The notes under the pieces were generated by a model. That model ran no database searches. It worked only from the letters and a program-made list of their open reading frames with translations, and was not told the DNA's origin. A stretch of 64,000 nucleotides of DNA, from assembly GCA_965227945.1 (NCBI GenBank), contig CBDDGQ010000006.1, positions 124,001 through 188,000 on the forward strand, written 5' to 3'. This DNA is from Azorhizobium sp965227945. GTDB lineage: Bacteria; Pseudomonadota; Alphaproteobacteria; Rhizobiales; Xanthobacteraceae. Shown here one piece after another: positions 16,575 through 22,991 of this stretch (position 1 is its first letter; every line of letters starts with the position of its first letter). The translations under genes and the position numbers were made by a program.

Positions 16575-17801
16575 GTGACTCCGATCGAACCTGCTTCCCC
16601 AGCCGCGCCGGGCCTGTCCCTGCCCAAGACCCTTCTGATGGCCATGGCCGCCGGCATCGCCGTCGCCAACATCTATTACAATCAGCCCATGCTGGCGGTG
16701 ATGGAGGCGGAATTTCCCAATTCCGCCGGCATCGGCCTCATCCCCACCGCCACGCAGCTCGGTTATGCCGTCGGCCTCTTGCTGCTGGTGCCGCTCGGCG
16801 ACCTCACCGAACGCCGCCGGCTCATCGTGGTGCAGTTCTGCGTTCTGGCCGCCACCCTGGTGATTGCCGCCCTCGCCCCCACCGCCGGTGTGCTCGTCGC
16901 GGCGTCGCTGCTGGTGGGCGCCAGCTCCACCGTGGCGCAGCAGATCGTGCCCTTTGCCGCCACCCTCGCCGCTCCCGAGCGCCGCGGACGCACCCTGGGC
17001 GTCGTCATCGCCGGCGTGTTGTGCGGCATTCTGTTCAGCCGCACCCTTGCCGGCTTCGTGGCCGCCCATGGGGGGTGGCGCGAGATGTTCTGGCTGGGCA
17101 TTCCGCTGGCGCTGGTGGGCGCCGGCAGCATGGCGCTGATCTTGCCCCGCAGTCGTCCGCACGGGGACCTGAGCTATGGCGCTTCGCTGCTCTCGCTGGG
17201 GGCGCTGTGGCGGGAAGAACCCACCTTGCGGAGCGCGGCGCTGATCCAGGCCGCCCTGTTCGCCTCTTTCACCGTGTTCTGGACGATCCTCGCTTTGCAC
17301 TTGGGCGAGCCGGCCTTTCACCTGGGACCGGAAGCGGCGGGATTGTTCGGCATTCTGGGCGCCGTGGGCATCCTCGCCGCCCCCATTGCCGGGCGTCTGG
17401 CTGACCATCGCGGGCCGCACATGGTGATCTATCTCGGCGCCGCCGCGACGCTCGCGTCCTGGCTGGTCTTCGGCCTTTGGGACGTCATGGCGGGGCTGGT
17501 GCTCGGCGTGGTGCTGCTGGACTTCGGCATGCAGAGCGCGCTGGTCTCCAACCAGCACATCGTGTTCGCCCTGCGACCGGAGGCGCGCAGCCGCATCAAC
17601 ACCGTCTTCATGACCGCTATGTTCCTGGGCGGCGCCGCCGGCTCTGCCGGGGCCACCGTGGCCTGGGGCCTGGGCGGATGGGGGGCGGTCAGCGTGTTCG
17701 GCGGCCTGCTATCGAGCCTGGCGGTCGCCCTCAAGGTGATCACCGACCGCAGCCGCGTCGCGCCGCTGGCGCACCCGGCCCCGCTGGGGGCCGGCCAATG
17801 A
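16575..17801 (+). CDS. MFS transporter, drug/metabolite efflux type
   Basis: A 408-residue major facilitator with about 12 membrane segments. NIYYNQPML at about residue 33 and GDLTERRRLI in loop 2-3 are typical of bacterial efflux permeases related to arabinose efflux and YbhO/YtbD-like proteins. The start is GTG at 16575, the first plausible codon before the first membrane segment. The stop overlaps the FAD monooxygenase start by four bases, giving a two-gene unit facing the divergent lysR gene. A role in exporting a substrate or product of the monooxygenase is a reasonable inference. Confidence 0.88.
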   Translation: MTPIEPASPAAPGLSLPKTLLMAMAAGIAVANIYYNQPMLAVMEAEFPNSAGIGLIPTATQLGYAVGLLLLVPLGDLTERRRLIVVQFCVLAATLVIAALAPTAGVLVAASLLVGASSTVAQQIVPFAATLAAPERRGRTLGVVIAGVLCGILFSRTLAGFVAAHGGWREMFWLGIPLALVGAGSMALILPRSRPHGDLSYGASLLSLGALWREEPTLRSAALIQAALFASFTVFWTILALHLGEPAFHLGPEAAGLFGILGAVGILAAPIAGRLADHRGPHMVIYLGAAATLASWLVFGLWDVMAGLVLGVVLLDFGMQSALVSNQHIVFALRPEARSRINTVFMTAMFLGGAAGSAGATVAWGLGGWGAVSVFGGLLSSLAVALKVITDRSRVAPLAHPAPLGAGQ

Positions 17802-18913
17802 CCCCGCTGCGCATCCGCATCGTCGGCGGCTCGCTGGGCGGCCTGTTCGCCGCCGCCTTGCTCCGCCAGGACGGCCACGACGTGAAGGTCTACGAACGCT
17901 CGGCCGAAGGGCTGGGCGGGCGCGGCGCGGGGCTGGTGCCCCAGCAGGAGATCTTCACCCTCCTGCACCGGCTCGGGGTGCCTGCGGCCGCCGAGCACGG
18001 CGTGGTCGCCGTCGAGCGCATCACGCTGGCACGCGATGGGAGCATTGCCCATCGCGAACCGCGCCCGCAGATGCAGATCTCGTGGGACAAGCTCTACGCC
18101 ACCATGGCCGAACTGGTGCCCGCCAGCAGCTATCTGCCCGGTCACAAGGTCCAGTCCGTGTCGCAGACGGCGGGAGCGGCCAGCCTGCACTTCCAGACCG
18201 GCGAACGCGAGGACGCCGATCTGGTGATCGGCGCCGACGGGGTGGGCTCCGGGGTCCGTCCCGTCGTCACCGGCGTGCCCTCCCCCAGCCTCTATGCCGG
18301 CTATGTCGCCTTCCGCGGCCTGGTGCCGGAGCGCGCCCTGCCGGCGTTCGCCGCCGAGACATTACTGGAGCGCTTTGCCTTCTTCATGATGCCGCGCTCG
18401 CACATTCTGGGCTATCTGGTCGCCGGCCCCGGCGGCGAGATCGCGCCCGGCGCCCGGCGCTACAACTGGGTCTGGTACCGGCCCATCGCCGCAGGGCGCC
18501 TGGGCGATGCCCTCACCGATCGCACCGGCCAGGTGCATCCTTATTCGCTGGGACCGGGACAGATGCCGCCCGCGCAGGCGCAGGCTCTGGTGGCAGAGGC
18601 GCAGGCTGTGCTTCCGCCCCCCTTTGCCGCTGCCGTAGCGGCAGAGCCCCAGCCCTTTGCCCAGGCCATCTTCGACTATGAGGCGCCGCGCATGGTGAAC
18701 GGGCGTCTGGCCTTGCTGGGCGATGCCGCCTTTGTGGTGCGCCCGCACACCGCCATGGGCGTGGCGAAGGCCGCCGGCGATGCCATGGCGCTGCGCGCCC
18801 ATCTGGCATCCGCACCGCTGGCGCAGGCGCTGCAGGCCTATGAAGCCGAGCGTCTGCCGGTGGGCCGCGCCATTGCCGCTTACGGCCAGCGGCTGGGGGC
18901 CGGGCTGAGCTGA
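17798..18913 (+). CDS. FAD-dependent aromatic monooxygenase (2,6-dihydroxypyridine hydroxylase-like)
   Basis: A 371-residue class A flavoprotein hydroxylase. The Rossmann fingerprint is VGGSLGGLFAAALL with VYERS, the DG motif is LVIGADGVGSGVR, and the GD motif is ALLGDAAFVVRPHTAMGVAKA. The RPH segment and the GGSLGG form of the nucleotide loop match the 2,6-dihydroxypyridine 3-monooxygenase group of N-heterocycle degradation. Such enzymes use NAD(P)H and O2 to hydroxylate aromatic rings; the real substrate is unknown. ATG 17798 overlaps the MFS stop, so the two are translationally coupled and probably controlled by the divergent LysR. A strong hairpin follows at 18962-18982. Confidence 0.87.
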   Translation: MTPLRIRIVGGSLGGLFAAALLRQDGHDVKVYERSAEGLGGRGAGLVPQQEIFTLLHRLGVPAAAEHGVVAVERITLARDGSIAHREPRPQMQISWDKLYATMAELVPASSYLPGHKVQSVSQTAGAASLHFQTGEREDADLVIGADGVGSGVRPVVTGVPSPSLYAGYVAFRGLVPERALPAFAAETLLERFAFFMMPRSHILGYLVAGPGGEIAPGARRYNWVWYRPIAAGRLGDALTDRTGQVHPYSLGPGQMPPAQAQALVAEAQAVLPPPFAAAVAAEPQPFAQAIFDYEAPRMVNGRLALLGDAAFVVRPHTAMGVAKAAGDAMALRAHLASAPLAQALQAYEAERLPVGRAIAAYGQRLGAGLS

Positions 18914-18961
18914 CCGCGCGCGCGGTGCCTTCACGGGCGGTGCGCGCCGGCAAAGACGAAC

Positions 18962-18982
18962 GCGCCCCCCGGCGGGGGGCGC
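18962..18982. terminator. 9-bp GC stem between convergent genes
   Basis: GCGCCCCCC, loop GGC, GGGGGGCGC: a perfect 9-pair stem between the ends of the monooxygenase (plus) and the TrxR-like gene (minus). There is no U-run, but its placement and symmetry fit a two-way transcription barrier. Confidence 0.5.
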
Positions 18983-19088
18983 GGGACGCCAGGCGTTTGC
19001 TTCGGTGCAGGCGCGTGGCGCGCCGGATGGCCTGATGAGCAATGGCTCAGGTCACGCTTTGCCCCGTGACCGCGAAACCGGGGACCGG

Positions 19089-19108
19089 GCGCGCCCTTGC
19101 GGGCGCGC
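19089..19108 (-). terminator. 8-bp GC stem behind the TrxR-like gene
   Basis: GCGCGCCC, loop TTGC, GGGCGCGC, a perfect stem 12 bases past the stop of the minus-strand gene at 19121. No U-run follows on the minus strand. Confidence 0.45.
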
Positions 19109-19120
19109 GTCCGGCGCGTG

Positions 19121-20803
19121 TCACTCGCGCCCGGTGAGCGCAAGATAGGCGTGGATCTGCGCCACCACAGCGGCGCCTTCGCCCACCGCCGCGGCCACCC
19201 GCTTGGTGGATCCCGCGCGCACATCGCCGATGGCAAAGATGCCGCGGCGATCGGTCTCCAGCGGAAACGCCGCGGGGCCGGCGGCACCTTCGGTGGGCGG
19301 CGTGCCGGTGACCACGAAGCCGTGGGCATCCACCTGCACGCAGCCGCCCAGCCAGTCGGCATTGGGATCCGCGCCGATGAACAGGAACAGATGATGGATC
19401 GGCCGGCTGGTGGCGATCCCCGTGGCGCGGTCCTGGAACGTCACGCCCTCCAGCCCGCGCGTGCGATCGCCCTGAAGGGCGGTGACCTCGGTCCCGGTGT
19501 GCAGTTCCACATTGGGCAGCGCGGCGATGCGATCGATCAGATACCGCGACATGGAGGCCGCCAGCCCCCGGCCGCGGATGATGAGATGCAGGCGCTTCAC
19601 CTTTGGGGCGAGATACACCACCGCCTGGCCGGCGGAATTTCCCCCGCCCACCAGCGCCACCTCTTCGCCCGCGCAGAGCCGCGCCTCCACCGGGGAGGCC
19701 CAGTACGACACGCCCGCGCCCTCGAAGGTGGCGAGATTGGCAATATCCGGCCGCCGATAGCGCGCCCCGGAGGCGATCACCACCGTGCTGGCCTGCACGC
19801 GATCGCCATTGGACAATTCCAGCTTGATCGGAACTCCGACCGGCCGGTCGTCGGGGCCGCAGTCCATCTTTGTCACGGCCACGGGAATGGCCAGCTCGGC
19901 GCCGAATTTCTGCGCCTGGATGAAGGCCCGGCCGGCCAAAGCCTGGCCGGAGATGCCGGTGGGAAAGCCCAGATAATTCTCGATCCTTGCCGAGGCGCCG
20001 GCCTGGCCGCCAATGGCCCGCTGATCCAGCACCAGCACGCGCAGCCCTTCGGAGGCGGCATAGACCGCGGTGGCGAGGCCCGCCGGCCCTGCACCCACCA
20101 CGCAGACGTCATAGACGGTTTCGGGATCGAGCTTGGGGACCATGCCGAGACAGGCGCCGGCCTGCGCATCGCTCGGGCGCTTCAGCACCGTGCCGGTGGG
20201 GCAGACCATGATGGGCAGATCGTCCGGCTGAATGCCGAGGCGCTCGACGAGGGCCCGTCCCTGGGCATCGTCGGTGGAATCCAGGGTGGTGAAGGGATTG
20301 CCGTTGCGGGTGAGGAAGCCCTGGAGGCGCACCAGATCCGGGGCGCCCGGCCGTCCGATCAGCACGGGGCCAGAGCCGACCTCCTCGATGAGGCCCACCC
20401 GCCGCAGGATCAGCGCCCGCATCACCACCTCGCCCACGTCGGCAGAGCCGATCACCAGGGCGCGCAGGTGGGTCGCGTCGAGAGGGACGGCGGTGCAGCC
20501 CTCCGGCCCGGCGGTGGCCGCCGCGAGGGATTCCCGGCCGGAGAGCTGGCTGACTTCGCCGGTGAATTCGCCCGGCCCCATGCGGGTGATCGGGCGTTCC
20601 GTTCCCAGCCCGTCGCGGCGCACCACTTCCAGGCTGCCGGACAGCACCAGCCACATGGACGAATCCACGTCGCCCACATCAAAGATCACCGTCCCCGGAT
20701 CGAAGGTGCGCGGCGGCCCGCTGGCAAAGCGGCGGGCCGTCTCCAGCTGCGCGGCATCGAGCACCGGGAACATTTGCGGGCGCCGCGTCTCAATCATGGT
20801 CAT
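19121..20803 (-). CDS. cNMP-binding-like domain fused to thioredoxin-reductase-like flavoprotein
   Basis: A 560-residue protein in three parts. Residues ~10-135 form a cyclic-nucleotide-binding-like barrel (MWLVLSGSLEVV, then GPGEFTGEVSQLSG), although the usual Arg of the phosphate-binding cassette is not evident. Residues ~145-225 look like a thioredoxin/glutaredoxin fold with a DLPIMV cis-Pro strand but no CxxC. Residues ~240-560 are an FAD/NAD(P)H oxidoreductase (VVGAGPAGLATAVYAASEG; GGQAGASARIENYLGFP; VALVGGGNSAGQAVVYLA) of the thioredoxin-reductase fold. The CATCDG redox motif is replaced by YWASPVE, so a classical disulfide reductase reaction is unlikely. It is monocistronic, with a hairpin behind the stop. 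Similar fusions are known in rhizobia and actinobacteria, but their function is unclear. Confidence 0.87.
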   Translation of the reverse strand: MTMIETRRPQMFPVLDAAQLETARRFASGPPRTFDPGTVIFDVGDVDSSMWLVLSGSLEVVRRDGLGTERPITRMGPGEFTGEVSQLSGRESLAAATAGPEGCTAVPLDATHLRALVIGSADVGEVVMRALILRRVGLIEEVGSGPVLIGRPGAPDLVRLQGFLTRNGNPFTTLDSTDDAQGRALVERLGIQPDDLPIMVCPTGTVLKRPSDAQAGACLGMVPKLDPETVYDVCVVGAGPAGLATAVYAASEGLRVLVLDQRAIGGQAGASARIENYLGFPTGISGQALAGRAFIQAQKFGAELAIPVAVTKMDCGPDDRPVGVPIKLELSNGDRVQASTVVIASGARYRRPDIANLATFEGAGVSYWASPVEARLCAGEEVALVGGGNSAGQAVVYLAPKVKRLHLIIRGRGLAASMSRYLIDRIAALPNVELHTGTEVTALQGDRTRGLEGVTFQDRATGIATSRPIHHLFLFIGADPNADWLGGCVQVDAHGFVVTGTPPTEGAAGPAAFPLETDRRGIFAIGDVRAGSTKRVAAAVGEGAAVVAQIHAYLALTGRE

Positions 20804-20908
20804 CGCGAGGTCTCACGCTGGGGAAAAATTCGAGACCGCGCGCCGGGCGCGCGGGGGCGCCATTGAGGAGCAACCGCTTAGCACGGTCGCCCCTTGGGAT
20901 CGAGTTGC

Positions 20909-21199
20909 TCACTCGACGTCGGGATCGAACCCCGGACCCCAGTGCGGGTCGGCCGCGCCGATCAGGGTGCCGATGCCGCTCGATGTGCCGGCAGCGGTCA
21001 TCTTCATGGGGGCGGTCATCTTCATGGGAGCGGTCTGCGTCATGAACAGGAACGGACGCGGGGCTTCCTGCGCCGACACGGCATATTGCTGCGCGTTGAT
21101 GGGGCCGAAATTGTCCGCGAATGCGGCAGTCGACATCCCCAGGACAGCGATGGCGGCGCCAACGGCGATGATGTTCTGCTTGATGGTCATGTCTTTCAC
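20909..21199 (-). CDS. small exported protein with an APMKMT repeat
   Basis: A 96-residue protein. Residues ~1-29 form a Sec signal peptide (MTIKQNIIAVGAAIAVLGMS core) with a likely cleavage after AFA. The mature part carries the tandem TAPMKMTAPMKMTA and ends PHWGPGFDPDVE. I do not recognise a family. The start may be 21199 (MKDMTIK) or the ATG at 21190. An exact 14-base palindrome (CATACGATCGTATG, containing site e) lies about 95 bases upstream of 21199, so it is a candidate member of the local regulon. It is followed by the TrxR-like gene on the same strand about 105 bases on. Confidence 0.75.
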   Translation of the reverse strand: MKDMTIKQNIIAVGAAIAVLGMSTAAFADNFGPINAQQYAVSAQEAPRPFLFMTQTAPMKMTAPMKMTAAGTSSGIGTLIGAADPHWGPGFDPDVE

Positions 21200-21289
21200 T
21201 CCAGTTGAGTGATGACAAGCTATCGTTCGTCCTCGACCTGCGAAATTGTACCTGGGTCTGTTGCATTGACCTTACCGCGTGCCTTGATC

Positions 21290-21301
21290 ATACGATCGTA
21301 T
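21290..21301. promoter_or_regulatory. exact ATAC-N4-GTAT palindrome, site e
   Basis: CATAC-GATC-GTATG at 21289-21302 is fully self-complementary over 14 bases, the most symmetric copy in the window. It is about 95 bases upstream of the exported protein gene (start 21199, minus strand) and about 180 bases upstream of the small acidic protein gene (21482, plus strand). Confidence 0.55.
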
Positions 21302-21481
21302 GCGCATGGAACCCGCCGCAGGGGGCGAGGATCGGGTGGTCCTGCGAGATGGCACGTCAGCGGTCTTTGGGGCCCGCATGGGCGCTTCCCTCAGGGCGCG
21401 CCGCACGGCAGGGTGCTTTCGGGAAAGACGCCCACGCCTGTACCGGAGAGGCTGTCCGCACATTCCCTCGAGGCACGCGCC

Positions 21482-21664
21482 ATGTCCCCGTCCCGCCCTG
21501 CATCCCCCCTTGCGCCCTCTCCCGATGGCGCGCCCACCGCCCCCGTGGCACCCGACACGGGCGACACCGCAAGCGACACCGCCGCGCAGGAAGCGGTGCT
21601 GGACGAAGCCCTGGAAGAGACCTTTCCGGCGAGCGATCCGATCGCGCCCATGCGCCTCACCTGA
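21482..21664 (+). CDS. small acidic protein with the DEALEETFPASDPI motif
   Basis: A 60-residue protein with a Pro/Ala-rich first half and the C-terminal run AVLDEALEETFPASDPIAP. That E-x-FPASDP ending is widespread in short hypothetical proteins of proteobacteria; no function is established that I know of. ATG 21482 follows CGAGGC. The same frame is open from 21209, but its upstream translation is unlike protein. It is not obviously cotranscribed with its neighbours. Confidence 0.65.
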   Translation: MSPSRPASPLAPSPDGAPTAPVAPDTGDTASDTAAQEAVLDEALEETFPASDPIAPMRLT

Positions 21665-21745
21665 CGCGGCCCGCTGGTGGCGCCCTGGCACCGCATCGGG
21701 CGCGCGGGATCCGCAGCGTCCGCGTGGAATTGGAGGGCGCGCCGC

Positions 21746-22129
21746 CTACGAACGGGGCTGCTGGACGGCGAGGGTCAGATGCTCGATCAGGGTCTGGCCG
21801 TCGAACGGCTTGCTCAGGAAGCCCAACGCACCGGCAGATTCCGCCCGTTGCCGCACCGGCTCTTCGGGAAACGCCGTGATGAAGATCACCGGCACCCCCG
21901 CCTGGCGCTCCACCAGGACCCGCTGCAACTCCAGTCCGCCCATGCCGGGCATCTGCACATCGGACACCAGGCAGGCGGTCTCGCCCAGCTCGGGCGAGCC
22001 CAGGAACGCCTCCGCCGAGGCGAAGGTGCAGGCGCGGAACCCGAGCGAGCGCACCAGGCTGCTCACAGCCACGCGCACGGACTCGTCGTCGTCAACGATA
22101 GAAATGAGAGGGGCGATCGACAAAGACAC
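21746..22129 (-). CDS. stand-alone response regulator receiver protein
   Basis: A 127-residue receiver with no output domain. Acidic pocket IVDDDES (about 11-17), phosphoacceptor Asp57 in CLVSDVQMPGMGG, Thr in FITAF and Lys107 in FLSKPF are all present, so it should accept phosphate. It ends directly after the last helix. The start is uncertain: GTG 22129 gives the family's normal length, TTG 22123 has better spacing from GAGG, and a TTG at 22246 would add a tail of non-family sequence. It is a paralogue of the truncated receiver at 1-105. A near-palindrome (22212-22223) lies about 88 bases upstream. It may act as a phosphate sink or shuttle for one of the nearby kinases. Confidence 0.85.
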   Translation of the reverse strand: MSLSIAPLISIVDDDESVRVAVSSLVRSLGFRACTFASAEAFLGSPELGETACLVSDVQMPGMGGLELQRVLVERQAGVPVIFITAFPEEPVRQRAESAGALGFLSKPFDGQTLIEHLTLAVQQPRS

Positions 22130-22211
22130 ATCCTCGTACGCGGATCGCCCGGACGACAATAAAGGCGCGACCCACCACCGACCATGCCCCACTGACCGGC
22201 GGCTGAACACT

Positions 22212-22223
22212 ATACAGACGTTT
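22212..22223. promoter_or_regulatory. ATAC-N4-GTTT palindrome, site f
   Basis: CTATAC-AGAC-GTTTG, one mismatch from the exact motif. It is about 88 bases upstream of the receiver gene at 22129. Site a has the same GTTT right arm at the same distance from the paralogous receiver gene, so the variant arm is conserved between the two promoters. Confidence 0.5.
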
Positions 22224-22343
22224 GTGGGGACAAAACAGGTGTTCAACCCTGGGAGACCTCAACAGCAGTTGACGAAGGCCTTACCGCGATGACACCGCAG
22301 CCCACATCTACTCTGATTGCCCATCCGGCCGGGCGCGCGCCGT

Positions 22344-22991
22344 CTAGCGCTTGGCGCTGTTGAGACCCAGCAATTCCGCCGCGCGCACCAGATCCGCCAG
22401 CGAGCGCACCTGCATCTTCTGCATGACATGGCCGCGGTGGATCTTCACCGTGATCTCGCTCAACCCCAGCTCCGCCGCCACTTGCTTGTTCATCAGCCCC
22501 GTCGTCACCAGCGCCATCACCTCGCGCTCGCGGCTGGTGAGCGTGGCGTAGAGGGCCTGCAGGCCAGCGGCCGCGGTCTCGCCGTCGCGCGCTTCCCGGT
22601 CCCGCTCGATGGCGAGGAGCACCGCATCGAGCATGTCCTGGTCGCGGAACGGCTTGGTGAGGAAGTCCACGGCCCCGGCCTTCATGGCCCGGACCGACAT
22701 GGGGATGTCCCCATGGCCGGTCATGAAGATGATCGGGATGCGGATGCCGGATTGGGTCAGCTGGGCCTGGAAATCGAGGCCGGACACGCCGGGGAGCCGG
22801 ATGTCGAGCACCAGGCAGCAGGGCTGCTCCACGCGTCCGTGCTGGAGAAACTCGGCCGCCGACTTGAACAGCTCGACGTGGAGATCCACCGAGCGGAACA
22901 GGCTGCTCAGCGCCTCACGCACGGACATGTCGTCGTCCACCACGAACACGCAGGGGGTGCTCGCGACGGGCTTTGCGGGGGCCTTGCTCAT
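22344..22991 (-). CDS. FixJ-family response regulator
   Basis: A 215-residue regulator: receiver with Asp63 in LVLDIRLPGVSGLDF, Thr in FMTGHGD and Lys in FLTKPFRDQ, then a LuxR/FixJ HTH (LTSREREVMALVTTGLMNKQ, VAAELGLSEITVKIHRGHVM). The conserved TKPF and the linker Q-rich segment are those of FixJ, StyR, TodT and NodW. The start ATG overlaps the stop of the 4-TM PAS kinase gene (ATGA), so that kinase is the likely partner. This is the best candidate in the window for the protein that reads the ATAC-N4-GTAT sites, because the operon has such a site upstream and FixJ-type HTH proteins bind short inverted repeats. Confidence 0.93.
   Translation of the reverse strand: MSKAPAKPVASTPCVFVVDDDMSVREALSSLFRSVDLHVELFKSAAEFLQHGRVEQPCCLVLDIRLPGVSGLDFQAQLTQSGIRIPIIFMTGHGDIPMSVRAMKAGAVDFLTKPFRDQDMLDAVLLAIERDREARDGETAAAGLQALYATLTSREREVMALVTTGLMNKQVAAELGLSEITVKIHRGHVMQKMQVRSLADLVRAAELLGLNSAKR

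Noticed and set aside
22130..22246. N-terminal extension of the receiver protein from TTG 22246
   Set aside because: The added residues do not resemble a receiver, and the extension would cover the palindrome at 22212-22223.
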